Notes: a model not told the origin generated them from the sequence alone. A DNA stretch of 15,042 bases from Candidatus Tagabacteria bacterium CG09_land_8_20_14_0_10_41_14 (GCA_002774055.1 PEZL01000014.1:1-15042), one strand, 5' to 3'; positions 1 through 6,871 are shown, numbered from the stretch's first letter. Made by a program: numbers and translations.

Positions 1-1
1 T

Positions 2-127
2 GATATTGAGGTAGACCAGAGGATTAGCGTAAAAACAGAGGAAGACATTAAAGAGGTTAAACAATTTAAGGCAGTTGAAATAACTATCCAATCTGTGCCG
101 GCTATGCCAACTGGGCCGGTTGAATAG
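2..127 (+). CDS. C-terminal end of an unidentified protein (5' truncated)
   Basis: An open frame enters from the left edge and encodes 41 residues (DIEVDQRISVKTEEDIKEV..., ending MPTGPVE) before a TAG stop at 125-127. The segment is hydrophilic and mixed-charge, with a proline-rich tail (SVPAMPTGPVE). It holds no recognisable motif and no membrane segment. The gene begins outside the window, so neither its length nor its family can be judged. The codon use (AAA, GAG/GAA, ATT) fits the neighbouring genes. It is separated from the next gene by 166 nt with no convincing terminator. The alternative is a chance open frame, since only 126 nt are visible. Confidence 0.5.
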   Translation, partial: DIEVDQRISVKTEEDIKEVKQFKAVEITIQSVPAMPTGPVE

Positions 128-159
128 TGAAAATATTCAGATCGAACGGAAAAAACGGA

Positions 160-188
160 TTGACACCGCAATAAATTTAACTCAATAT
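160..188 (+). promoter_or_regulatory. Weak candidate promoter upstream of the pseudouridine synthase
   Basis: A perfect -35 hexamer TTGACA lies at 160-165. The hexamer 17 nt further on (CAATAT, 183-188) is only a poor -10 match. It would give a leader of about 100 nt before the GTG start at 294. The rest of the 128-293 spacer is AT-rich, without an ORF or a clear hairpin. Confidence 0.25.
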
Positions 189-293
189 CAAAAAATGAAC
201 AAATACAAATAACAATTCCCATCCCCCACAAACACCCCAAAGATATACCGGTTGGGTTATTGAATAAAATTATTAAAGAAATGAGAATTCCTC

Positions 294-989
294 GTGACAA
301 ATTCAATAAATTATAAACCAACAATCATCTACGAAGACGAAAATGTTTTGGTTATCAATAAACCGGCGGGACTTTTGGTACACACAGCTCCGGGCATAAA
401 AAAGGAAGAAACATTAACAAAATGGCTGGTAAAAAATTACCCTGAAGTAAAAAACGTGGGAGACCTGCCTGCGCAGGCAGGCGACCCAAAACTTCGTCCC
501 GGCATTGTGCACCGTCTGGACAAAGAAACATCCGGAGTTTTAATCGCGGCCAAAAATCAAAAAACTTTTGAATACTTAAAAAAACAATTCCAAGAAAGGA
601 AAATCAAAAAAACTTATATCGCCCTGGTTAAAGGCATTGTTAAAAACAACAAAGGAATTATCAATACTCCGATTAAAAGATTTACAAAAAGCCGGGAAGC
701 TGAAACCGAATACAAAGTCATAAAAAGATACAAGGGTTACACGCTTTTACAAGCGTCGCCTAAAACCGGCCGCACCCACCAGATAAGAATTCATCTGAAA
801 TCAATCGGCCATCCAATCGTCTGCGACAAAGTATACACAAAAAAACCCGACTGTCCCTTCGGACTTAAAAGGCACTTTCTTCACGCCCAATCACTTGAAC
901 TAACCCTGCCAAACAATAACCGGATAAAGCTGGAAGCAGACATGCCGAAAGATTTACAAAAAACCCTAATTATGATAAACAAGAACTAA
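294..989 (+). CDS. RluA-family RNA pseudouridine synthase
   Basis: Converts specific uridines of rRNA or tRNA to pseudouridine. The 231-residue product shows the family signatures in order: an N-terminal YEDENVLVINKPAGLLVH block (about residues 13-30), the catalytic motif HRLDKETSG whose aspartate is the nucleophile (about residues 73-81), and GRTHQIRIH (about residues 159-167). RluC and RluD proteins usually have about 300 residues and an N-terminal S4 domain. That domain is absent, so this is a minimal catalytic version and the RNA target cannot be assigned. The start is GTG at 294; the ATG at 281 is in another frame and stops after 11 codons. The stop overlaps the rplS start (TAATG), implying translational coupling. 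A palindrome at 464-481 adds an in-frame PAQAG peptide just before the catalytic motif. Confidence 0.9.
   Translation: MTNSINYKPTIIYEDENVLVINKPAGLLVHTAPGIKKEETLTKWLVKNYPEVKNVGDLPAQAGDPKLRPGIVHRLDKETSGVLIAAKNQKTFEYLKKQFQERKIKKTYIALVKGIVKNNKGIINTPIKRFTKSREAETEYKVIKRYKGYTLLQASPKTGRTHQIRIHLKSIGHPIVCDKVYTKKPDCPFGLKRHFLHAQSLELTLPNNNRIKLEADMPKDLQKTLIMINKN
464..481. repeat. 18-bp perfect GC palindrome inside the pseudouridine synthase gene
   Basis: CCTGCCTGCGCAGGCAGG is self-complementary over its full length and is read as part of the peptide DLPAQAGDP. It lies in the loop ahead of the RPGIVHRLD catalytic motif. Its CCTGCCT/AGGCAGG core is shared with 11834-11854 in uvrD and 14414-14433 in rsmA, and its GC content contrasts with the AT-rich gene around it. 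Confidence 0.85.
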
Positions 990-1411
990 TGAAACTATCA
1001 CCAGCAAATACGGACGAAAGAAAAAAACTAAATATCAGGGCCGGAGACACCGTCCGGGTATGGCAGCGTATTTTAGAAAAAGGCAAAACCAGAAGCCAGG
1101 CATTTGACGGTTTAATTATCTCCAGAAAACACGGAACAGAAACCGGCGCCACTTTCACCGTAAGAAAAACCATCGCGGGAGTGGGCGTGGAGCTTACTTT
1201 CCCGCTTTATTCCCCGAAGATTGAAAAAATAGAACTTATCGGAAGGCCCAAACGCGTGAGGCGAGCCAAACTTTATTATATTCGGGAAAAAGCCGCGAAA
1301 GCCATCCGTAAAAAAATGAAACAAACACGGCAAATTGACGAAGTGGTAATGACCTCCCCTGCCAAGGATTCGGAAAAAGAAAAAACAGAAGAGCCAAAAG
1401 CAGAGGAATGA
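989..1411 (+). CDS. rplS: 50S ribosomal protein L19
   Basis: L19 sits at the interface of the two ribosomal subunits. The 140-residue product aligns through the whole L19 core: RAGDTVRVWQRI, KTRSQAFDGLIISRKHG, ATFTVRKTIAGVGVELTFPLYSPKIEKIEL and the basic VRRAKLYYIREKAAKAIRKK (up to about residue 110). Typical bacterial L19 has about 115 residues. This one has a shorter N-terminus and an added acidic, lysine-rich tail of about 25 residues (from about VVMTSPAKDSEKEK to the end) that looks disordered. The ATG overlaps the upstream stop by one base, and no Shine-Dalgarno sequence is visible, so translation is probably coupled to the pseudouridine synthase gene. The TGA stop is followed immediately by a tRNA gene. 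Confidence 0.97.
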   Translation: MKLSPANTDERKKLNIRAGDTVRVWQRILEKGKTRSQAFDGLIISRKHGTETGATFTVRKTIAGVGVELTFPLYSPKIEKIELIGRPKRVRRAKLYYIREKAAKAIRKKMKQTRQIDEVVMTSPAKDSEKEKTEEPKAEE

Positions 1412-1495
1412 GCCCAGGTGGAGAAATAGGTAGACTCGCATCCTTGAGGGGGATGTGGCCGCAAGGCCGTGCTGGTTCAAATCCAGTCCTGGGCA
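1412..1495 (+). tRNA. tRNA-Leu (anticodon GAG)
   Basis: A class II tRNA folds cleanly. The acceptor stem is GCCCAGG/CCTGGGC with discriminator A at 1495, the D-stem is GAG/CTC, and the anticodon stem CATCC/GGATG has loop TTGAGGG (anticodon GAG). The long variable arm is GGCC-GCAA-GGCC, and the T-arm CTGG/CCAG encloses TTCAAAT. The gene does not encode CCA (CTA follows). Its first base directly follows the rplS stop codon and no promoter is seen, so it is probably cut out of the rplS transcript. Confidence 0.96.
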
Positions 1496-1505
1496 CTAAA
1501 AAATC

Positions 1506-2432
1506 ATGAAAGAGTCATACGAAAAATTTTTTACGCCCGAAAGCAAGAAATTTTCTTTGTATATTGAAGAAGGTAAAAAAGAAGCGCTTGGAAAGATAAA
1601 AGAAAAATTTGAAAACCCTACGGAGGAAAAAGAAAATCTTGATTTTCACAATACCCGACACACGAAAGACGTCATTCGCCGCACCAAAGAAATACTAACG
1701 AAAATGAGGGAAGCGGAACCGCCTTTTATAAGCGAAGAAGACATTCAATTGGGAAAATTGGCAGCCGCTTTTCACGATACGGTTCAAAACTGGCAAGAAA
1801 ACCCGGTAAAAGAAGGCAGATTTTCAAAAACAATGCGAAAACGCGACACGGGAGAAAACGAAAAAGCGAGCGCTGAAATGGCAAAAGACTTTATGGAAGA
1901 AACGAATGAAAAAGAGAAGGAAGAAATTTTTACGGATACGGACAAAGAACAACTGGAACAAGCAATTATGGCGACAGCGCCGGGTTGGGACCCCGAAAAC
2001 AAAACCGTAATACAGCCAAATCTGAAAAAAGAATCCTCGTATGTTTCCAGAGCGCTAGCCTTGGCAGACATCGGCGCGGCCGGAATGGAGGGACCGGAAA
2101 AATTTCTTGAAGAGGGAGACGCGCTTTTTCGGGAAGAAAATATTGACCTGAAAGATATCGCGAAAAATCCCGCCGGACTATCCGCCGATGAAAAAAAATA
2201 TCACCAAAAAAGAATGGTGTCTTGGAGCTACCAGCAAATTTTATTTGCCCAAGGCCGCAAGGCTCTTTTCAGACAAGAAACGCGCGACCTGCCGGAAAAT
2301 ATGCAAAAGAAATTGACATCGGAGATATTCACGAAATTTGACAAAACAATAAAAGGAGTCGTGGAAAAACTAAGAGAAAGAAAAGAGCTGTCTCTTGAAG
2401 AATTATTGGAAAATTTCGGCTATAATAAATAG
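1506..2432 (+). CDS. HD-domain putative metal-dependent phosphohydrolase
   Basis: The 308-residue soluble protein has the layout of the HD superfamily, whose members hydrolyse phosphate esters of nucleotides or signalling nucleotides using bound metal. Visible elements are HNTRH (His48 and His52), the HD pair AAFHDTVQN (His90-Asp91), a conserved-looking ENEKASAEMAKDFM helix (about residues 117-130) and ALALADIGAAG (Asp188), which would supply the last metal ligand. The remainder is helical and highly charged, with no signal or membrane segment. Start ATG lies 11 nt after tRNA-Leu, without a ribosome binding site; the gene may be expressed from the rplS-tRNA transcript. The substrate is unknown. 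Family assignment rests on motif spacing rather than close similarity to a named enzyme. Confidence 0.7.
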   Translation: MKESYEKFFTPESKKFSLYIEEGKKEALGKIKEKFENPTEEKENLDFHNTRHTKDVIRRTKEILTKMREAEPPFISEEDIQLGKLAAAFHDTVQNWQENPVKEGRFSKTMRKRDTGENEKASAEMAKDFMEETNEKEKEEIFTDTDKEQLEQAIMATAPGWDPENKTVIQPNLKKESSYVSRALALADIGAAGMEGPEKFLEEGDALFREENIDLKDIAKNPAGLSADEKKYHQKRMVSWSYQQILFAQGRKALFRQETRDLPENMQKKLTSEIFTKFDKTIKGVVEKLRERKELSLEELLENFGYNK

Positions 2433-2458
2433 AATAAATTATCATTAATCCCTAAAGC

Positions 2459-2692
2459 ATGCAAAAAGTTTTTATTTATTCAGCGCCAACTTGCGGTTAT
2501 TGCCAAATGGCAAAAGAATGGTTTAAAGAAAACAACATTGAATACGAAGAATTTGACGTTTCAACCGACGAGGCCAAGAGAAACGAATTGGTGGAAAAGA
2601 CGAGACAAATGGCCATACCGGTGATTGAAATAAACGGCGAAACAATAGTAGGTTTTGACAAAGCTAAACTTTCTGAACTCTTGGGAGTTTAA
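2459..2692 (+). CDS. Glutaredoxin-like thiol-disulfide oxidoreductase
   Basis: The 77-residue protein is a complete minimal glutaredoxin fold used to reduce disulfides or to feed electrons to reductases. It has the redox motif CGYC (Cys12 and Cys15) after the first beta strand, the cis-proline segment AIPVIEI (Pro54) and the GFD turn (residues 65-67) before the last helix. The length and the CGYC motif resemble small NrdH/YruB-type glutaredoxins rather than glutathione-specific classical ones; the actual reductant cannot be told from sequence. A TATAAT box at 2421-2426 lies inside the 3' end of the HD gene and could start a transcript about 25 nt before the ATG, but no good -35 box accompanies it. 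No Shine-Dalgarno sequence is seen. Confidence 0.92.
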   Translation: MQKVFIYSAPTCGYCQMAKEWFKENNIEYEEFDVSTDEAKRNELVEKTRQMAIPVIEINGETIVGFDKAKLSELLGV

Positions 2693-2710
2693 TAAGGTTT
2701 TATCCACCTT

Positions 2711-2761
2711 TCGCCTGCCTCGCTATCGCTCGGCAACGGCGAATCCCGCCTAAAGACGGGA
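2711..2761. repeat. Two GC-rich hairpin repeats in the glutaredoxin-tRNA spacer
   Basis: The first unit (2711-2742) pairs TCGCC with GGCGA and, inside that, TGCC with GGCA around TCGCTATCGCTC, with two unpaired bases. The second (2744-2761) pairs TCCCG with CGGGA around an 8-nt loop. Both are far more GC-rich than their surroundings. The CCCGC core of the second recurs in the rsmA insertion at 13948-13980. They look like dispersed palindromic repeats rather than terminators, because neither is followed by a T-run. Confidence 0.6.
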
Positions 2762-2763
2762 CT

Positions 2764-2795
2764 GGAGAAAAAATGAAGCAGTTCATTTTTTCTCC
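2764..2795 (+). repeat. Perfect 14-bp hairpin running into tRNA-Arg
   Basis: The left arm 2764-2777 (GGAGAAAAAATGAA) is perfectly complementary to the right arm 2782-2795 (TTCATTTTTTCTCC) across a GCAG tetraloop. The last four bases of the right arm are the first four of tRNA-Arg. In a precursor RNA this stem would therefore compete with the tRNA acceptor stem. The T-run lies inside the arm, so it is not a classical terminator. Confidence 0.8.
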
Positions 2796-2863
2796 CCGTA
2801 GCTCAACGGACAGAGCAGTGGCGTCCTAAGCCATTGATGGGGGTTCGAGTCCCTCCGGGGAGA
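2792..2863 (+). tRNA. tRNA-Arg (anticodon CCT)
   Basis: The acceptor stem is CTCCCCG/CGGGGAG with discriminator A at 2863. The D-arm is GCTC/GAGC, the anticodon stem GTGGC/GCCAT has loop GTCCTAA (anticodon CCT, reading AGG), and the T-arm GGGGG/CCCTC encloses TTCGAGT. CCA is not encoded. No promoter is visible immediately upstream, where a strong hairpin overlaps its 5' end. Confidence 0.96.
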
Positions 2864-2865
2864 AA

Positions 2866-2936
2866 GGGCCCGTGGTATACCGGTAACACATTTCCATGGC
2901 ATGGAAAAGTAAGGGGTTCGATTCCCCTCGGGTCCA
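2866..2936 (+). tRNA. tRNA-Ala (anticodon GGC)
   Basis: The acceptor stem is GGGCCCG/CGGGTCC and contains the G3-U70 wobble pair that identifies alanine tRNAs; the discriminator is A at 2936. The anticodon stem TTTCC/GGAAA holds loop ATGGCAT (anticodon GGC), and the T-arm AGGGG/CCCCT encloses TTCGATT. The D-stem GTAT/ACAC has one A-C mismatch. CCA is not encoded. It starts two bases after tRNA-Arg, so the pair is surely one transcript. Confidence 0.95.
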
Positions 2937-2963
2937 TTTGATACGAGTGTTTTGTATATGTTT

Positions 2964-3827
2964 TTATTTTCTCTTCCTGTCGTGAAAAGCCCTGTGCGCT
3001 TCCTTCAACTGCCTATCCGTAACATGAGTATAGATTTGCGTAGTGGTGATACTGCTGTGGCCTAAAAGAGCCTGCACAGAACGCAAATCGGCGCCGGCTT
3101 CCAATAAATCCGTGGCAAAGCAATGGCGCAATGTATGTGGGGTTACCTTCTTGGAAATCCCGGCCTTAACCGCATAACAAGCAACCATTCTTTCCACCGA
3201 ACGAGGGGTTAATCTTTGCGAATTTTTTAAATTAACAAAAAGCGCCTCTTCCACATCTCCCCTTTTTTCCAAATAGTTCTTCAGCGCCTGCCGAGCCCGT
3301 TCAGACAAAAACACCACGCGTATTTTTTCACCCTTCCCTTTAACGGAAAATTCCCCTGCCACCTTATCCCTGTTCAAACCGCACAATTCTGAAAGACGGA
3401 GGCCGGTGGAAAACAACATTTCCAAAATCGCCCTGTCGCGTAAACTCTTTATATCAGAATCCTCGGGGCTTTCCAAAAGTCTTTGCAATTCTTCCGCGCT
3501 TATCAAATCAATCTGCCTCTCCCCCACCTTGGCAAGTTCTATCCTCTCCGGAGGCAGACTTTCAATTTCCAGACGGGCCAGATATTTCAAAAAATTTCTT
3601 AAGGCAATCAGATAATAATTCTGTGTTTGTTTTTTTAATCCTCGCCTGTTTAAAAACAAACGGTACGAGCGAACCAATGAATCCGTAATCTGGCCGGGGT
3701 TTTTAATTTCTGAAAATTCTAAAAACTTTTTTAAATAACGGCCGTAATTTTCAACCGTCTTCAAAGACCGGCCTTTTTCAATTTCCACGTATTCCAAAAA
3801 CTGCTTTTTTAATTTATCCAAGTCCAT
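2964..3827 (-). CDS. XerC/XerD-type tyrosine recombinase
   Basis: Site-specific recombinase that resolves chromosome dimers at a dif site. The 287-residue protein has an N-terminal SAM-like core-binding domain (about residues 1-95: KTVENYGRYLKKFLEF, LRNFLKYLARLEI) and a C-terminal catalytic domain with the full active site: Arg144 (STGLRLSEL), Lys165 (KGKGEKIR), His231 and Arg234 (PHTLRH), His257 (LLGHSS) and the nucleophile Tyr266 (TTQIYTHV). The segment TPHTLRHCFATDLLEAGADLR resembles XerD slightly more than XerC, but one enzyme may serve alone here, so I leave it unnamed. It is convergent with the tRNA pair (27-nt gap) and divergent from rpsO. The upstream spacer has a TATAAT close to its ATG and no Shine-Dalgarno sequence. 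Nothing suggests an integron or phage integrase. Confidence 0.93.
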   Translation of the reverse strand: MDLDKLKKQFLEYVEIEKGRSLKTVENYGRYLKKFLEFSEIKNPGQITDSLVRSYRLFLNRRGLKKQTQNYYLIALRNFLKYLARLEIESLPPERIELAKVGERQIDLISAEELQRLLESPEDSDIKSLRDRAILEMLFSTGLRLSELCGLNRDKVAGEFSVKGKGEKIRVVFLSERARQALKNYLEKRGDVEEALFVNLKNSQRLTPRSVERMVACYAVKAGISKKVTPHTLRHCFATDLLEAGADLRSVQALLGHSSITTTQIYTHVTDRQLKEAHRAFHDRKRK

Positions 3828-3840
3828 AAAAGATACTTAT

Positions 3841-3869
3841 ATTATACTAAACATATCATTTCTTGGCTA
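3841..3869 (-). promoter_or_regulatory. Candidate promoter of the Xer recombinase gene
   Basis: On the minus strand a perfect TATAAT occupies 3846-3841. The -35 position, 17 nt upstream, is poor (TAGCCA, 3869-3864). Transcription would start near 3834, about seven bases before the ATG, leaving almost no leader. Confidence 0.45.
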
Positions 3870-3882
3870 AACGGTGCATTTC

Positions 3883-3911
3883 TTGCAAAAATAACAAAAA
3901 TAAGGTAAATT
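3883..3911 (+). promoter_or_regulatory. Candidate promoter of rpsO, predicting a leaderless mRNA
   Basis: TTGCAA (3883-3888), a 17-nt spacer and TAAATT (3906-3911) end 7 nt before the rpsO ATG. Transcription would begin at or beside the start codon. An AAGG at 3902-3905 could act as a distant Shine-Dalgarno sequence only if transcription started further upstream. Confidence 0.5.
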
Positions 3912-3918
3912 TAATATT

Positions 3919-4218
3919 ATGGCTTTACCAATCAAAGAAAAACAAAAAATCATAGAAAAATATCACTTGCATGAAAAAGACACCGGCTCTTCAGGAGTTC
4001 AAGTTGCCGTACTCACCGAACAAATAAAAGAACTCACAAAACATCTCAAAAAAAACCAAAAAGACAACCACTCCAGAAGGGGTCTTTTGAAAATGGTTTC
4101 AAAAAGAAAAAAACTGCTTGATTACCTGAAAAAGAAAAACGAAAAAAACTATCTCTCTCTTGTTGAAAAACTAAAATTAAAAAGAAATCGTTCAGTTTCC
4201 GATCATGCCGCTAATTAA
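3919..4218 (+). CDS. rpsO: 30S ribosomal protein S15
   Basis: S15 binds 16S rRNA early in small-subunit assembly. The 99-residue product carries the S15 signature almost unchanged: EKDTGSSGVQVAVLTEQI (about residues 19-36) and NHSRRGLLKMVSKRKKLLDYLKK (about residues 50-72). Standard S15 has about 89 residues; the extra ten form a C-terminal tail (LKRNRSVSDHAAN) that overlaps the next gene. The 3' end overlaps the NYN gene by 14 nt, so the two are probably translated together. In many bacteria rpsO directly precedes pnp; here that order is kept with one gene inserted. No translational-operator fold could be recognised, and the predicted promoter leaves no leader to hold one. Confidence 0.97.
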   Translation: MALPIKEKQKIIEKYHLHEKDTGSSGVQVAVLTEQIKELTKHLKKNQKDNHSRRGLLKMVSKRKKLLDYLKKKNEKNYLSLVEKLKLKRNRSVSDHAAN

Positions 4219-4708
4219 ACACAAAAATCAACGAGTGGCGGTGCTTATTGACGTCCAAAACATGTACCACTCCGCAAAGGCGCTTTACAAAAAAAAAGTT
4301 CATTTTAAAGAAGTTTTGAAACAGGCGGTATCGGGACGACAACTAATAAGAGCGATCGGCTATGTGATACGCACCGAAACCGGAGAAGAAAAATCTTTTT
4401 TTGAGGCCCTTAACAAAATAGGAATAGAACTGAAAGTAAAAGACCTGCAGATTTATCCTGGAGGAATGAAAAAAGCCGACTGGGACGTGGGACTTAGCAT
4501 TGACGCGGTCCGACTTGCGGATTCAATTATAGATGCCATAGTCCTCGTTACGGGAGACGGCGATTTTGTACCCCTGGTGGAATTTTTGAAAGGGAAAGGC
4601 AGACAGGTGGAAGTAATGGCTTTTGGGAAATCCACGTCTGCTCGCCTCAAAGAAACAGCGGACGATTTTACCGACATGGGTGAAAATGCAAAAAGATTTT
4701 TAATATAA
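4205..4708 (+). CDS. NYN/LabA-like (DUF88) PIN-fold putative ribonuclease
   Basis: The 167-residue soluble protein fits the NYN family of PIN-like metal-dependent RNases. The acidic active-site residues are in the expected places: LIDVQNMY (Asp16, Asn19), DWDVGLSIDA (Asp94, Asp100) and VLVTGDGDFVPLV (Asp118, Asp120), followed by the GKGRQVEVMAFGKSTSARLKETADDF end of the fold. The domain fills the whole protein, so no extra RNA-binding module is present. It overlaps rpsO by 14 nt and ends 12 nt before pnp. That position between a ribosomal protein and the main 3'-5' exoribonuclease suggests a role in RNA processing or decay; this is inference from context. Its start has no Shine-Dalgarno sequence, consistent with coupling to rpsO. 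Confidence 0.87.
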   Translation: MPLIKHKNQRVAVLIDVQNMYHSAKALYKKKVHFKEVLKQAVSGRQLIRAIGYVIRTETGEEKSFFEALNKIGIELKVKDLQIYPGGMKKADWDVGLSIDAVRLADSIIDAIVLVTGDGDFVPLVEFLKGKGRQVEVMAFGKSTSARLKETADDFTDMGENAKRFLI

Positions 4709-4714
4709 TATAAT
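4686..4714 (+). promoter_or_regulatory. Candidate internal promoter of pnp, predicting a leaderless mRNA
   Basis: ATGCAA (4686-4691), a 17-nt spacer and a perfect TATAAT (4709-4714) lie across the end of the NYN gene. The -10 box ends 6 nt before the pnp ATG, so transcription would start at the start codon. A second overlapping TATAAT occurs at 4704-4709. Confidence 0.5.
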
Positions 4715-4720
4715 TAACAT

Positions 4721-6871
4721 ATGCAAAACACAAAAAGATTCGAAATAATGTTTCATAATCGACCGCTTGTGGCCGAGTTTTCAAATCTAGCCGAACAGGC
4801 AAACGGCTCGGTAATATTGAAATACGGCGAAACAACCATAATGGCCACCGCCGTAATGTCTGAAAACACAGAGGAAGGGTTGGACCATTTCCCTCTTATG
4901 GTTGATTACGAAGAAAAATTCTACGCCGTCGGGAAAATACTCGGTGGCCGTTTTATGCGGCGCGAAGGAAGGCCATCAGACGAAGCGGTTTTGAACGGAC
5001 GTATGGTAGACCGGACACTGCGGCCTCTTTTTGACCACAGGATAAAAAACGAAGTGCACGTTGTTGTAACGGCCTTATCAATAGACGAGAAAAACGACCC
5101 TGACGTTATCGGCATTCTCGCGGCTTCACTTGCTCTCGCGACATCCGATATCCCGTGGAATGGTCCCATCGGCGCGCTTAGGATGGGGCATGTAAACAAT
5201 AATTTTGTCATAAACCCGGTCAACGGAACAGAAGAAGAATCCGATTTAGATTTGGTTATCTGCGGAAAAGATGAAAAGATAAACATGATAGAAGGCGCGG
5301 CCGAACAAATCTCGGAAAAAACAGTCATTGAAGCGCTTGGACTAAGCCTTCCGGAAATTAAAAAACTGATTGATTTTCAAAATGAAATAACAAAAGAAAT
5401 CGGCAAAGAAAAAGCATGGCCAAAAATTATAGAAAGGCCGGAAGGAATCAATGACCTTTTCAATAAACACATCAGAGAAAAATTAACAGAAACTCTATCC
5501 GAACCCAAAAATAAAAAACAGCACTATGCCGGTTTGGGTGATTTAAAAAGCATCTGGATGGAACTTGCGCAGCAAGAATTTGACGACAATTACCTGAATA
5601 CCGCCGACGAACTTTTTGAAGAAACAATTGATAAAATCATCCATAAAAATGTCCTGGAAAAAGACCTGCGGCCGGACGGAAGAAAACTGGACGAGATAAG
5701 ACCTCTCTACACCGAAGTAGGCGTGCTTCCCAGAACACATGGAACCGGCTTGTTTTGCCGTGGATTGACCCATATACTTTCCGTCACCACACTGGGCGCT
5801 CCGACAGACTCTTTACTGGTTGAAGGAATGGATATACGGGGAGAAAAAAGATTCATGCACCACTATAATTTCCCGCCTTTTTCCGTCGGAGAAACAGGCA
5901 GAATGGGCGGCGGCGCCAACAGACGCTCCATTGGTCATGGCGCCCTGGCAGAAAAAGCTCTCCGACCGGTAATACCGTCAAAAGATAAATTCCCCTATAC
6001 AATCCGTATTGTCTCTGAAACAATGTCTTCAAACGGTTCTTCTTCCATGGGTTCTGTTTGCGGCAGTTCGCTTTCCCTAATGGACGCGGGTGTTCCGATT
6101 GAAGCGGCGGTCGCGGGCATTGCCATGGGCCTGATGCTCAAAGACGAAAACAATTATAAAGTATTAACGGACATACAAGGACCCGAAGACCACCACGGAG
6201 ACACGGACTTCAAAGCAGCCGGGACAGAAAAAGGAATCACCGCCATTCAAATGGACGTTAAAGTAAATGGGCTGACCGTAAAAATCCTTGAAGATTTACT
6301 TGAAGACAGCCGCAAGGCAAGAATGACGATTCTTAAAAATATGGCAAAGACTATTTCTAAACCAAGAGAGAGGGTTTCAAAATACGCGCCAAAAATAACC
6401 GTTCTACAAATACGCCCCGAGAAAAAAGGTGAACTTATAGGGCCCGGCGGCAGAGTAATAAACAAAATCATTGAGACAACCTCAACCCAAATAGACATAG
6501 AAGAGGACGGCCGCGTATTTATAACCGGCCCGGACGAAAACTCCCTGAACAAAGCCAAAGAATTGATTGAAGAAATAACCTACGAGCCCAAACCCGGAGA
6601 AACTTTCAAGGGAAGAGTAGTCAAGGTTATGGACTTCGGGGCTTTTGTTGAAATCAAACCCGGACACGAAGGACTTGTGCACATTTCCGAACTGGCGCCC
6701 TTCAGGGTTGAACGCGTTACTGATATAGTAAAGGAGGGAGATATAATTCCGGTGAAAGTAAAAGGCGTAGACGAAGCGGGAAAAATAAGTCTTTCCCTGA
6801 AACAGGCAGACCCCGCCTATGCCAAAAATAGTATGGCGAGCAAGCCTAATTATGGCAAACCAAAACACTAA
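4721..6871 (+). CDS. pnp: Polyribonucleotide nucleotidyltransferase (PNPase)
   Basis: Phosphorolytic 3'-5' exoribonuclease of RNA decay, normally a trimer. The 716-residue protein has the full family layout: first RNase PH core (about residues 5-140), helical linker (about 230-310), second RNase PH core (about 315-530), KH domain with the GPGG loop (574-577) and S1 domain (about 627-695). Catalytic features match those of the E. coli enzyme: the SNGSSSMGSVCG phosphate-binding loop (about 438-448) and the aspartates in EDHHGDTDFK (Asp490 and Asp496). Length matches the usual 700-720, so it should be active. It lies downstream of rpsO and the NYN gene, with its own possible promoter. Its last 20 bases overlap the next gene if that starts at 6852. 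Confidence 0.98.
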   Translation: MQNTKRFEIMFHNRPLVAEFSNLAEQANGSVILKYGETTIMATAVMSENTEEGLDHFPLMVDYEEKFYAVGKILGGRFMRREGRPSDEAVLNGRMVDRTLRPLFDHRIKNEVHVVVTALSIDEKNDPDVIGILAASLALATSDIPWNGPIGALRMGHVNNNFVINPVNGTEEESDLDLVICGKDEKINMIEGAAEQISEKTVIEALGLSLPEIKKLIDFQNEITKEIGKEKAWPKIIERPEGINDLFNKHIREKLTETLSEPKNKKQHYAGLGDLKSIWMELAQQEFDDNYLNTADELFEETIDKIIHKNVLEKDLRPDGRKLDEIRPLYTEVGVLPRTHGTGLFCRGLTHILSVTTLGAPTDSLLVEGMDIRGEKRFMHHYNFPPFSVGETGRMGGGANRRSIGHGALAEKALRPVIPSKDKFPYTIRIVSETMSSNGSSSMGSVCGSSLSLMDAGVPIEAAVAGIAMGLMLKDENNYKVLTDIQGPEDHHGDTDFKAAGTEKGITAIQMDVKVNGLTVKILEDLLEDSRKARMTILKNMAKTISKPRERVSKYAPKITVLQIRPEKKGELIGPGGRVINKIIETTSTQIDIEEDGRVFITGPDENSLNKAKELIEEITYEPKPGETFKGRVVKVMDFGAFVEIKPGHEGLVHISELAPFRVERVTDIVKEGDIIPVKVKGVDEAGKISLSLKQADPAYAKNSMASKPNYGKPKH

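Noticed and set aside
1112..1496. Minus-strand frames across rplS and tRNA-Leu
   Set aside because: They lie antisense to a certain ribosomal protein gene and a tRNA, and their composition is that of antisense shadows.
2764..2795. Intrinsic terminator before the tRNA pair
   Set aside because: The T-run lies within the right arm, the stem is AT-rich and it overlaps a tRNA 5' end, so termination here would abolish the tRNAs.
3841..3918. S15 autoregulatory leader RNA upstream of rpsO
   Set aside because: The predicted promoter leaves no leader and I could not find a pseudoknot or rRNA-like binding site.
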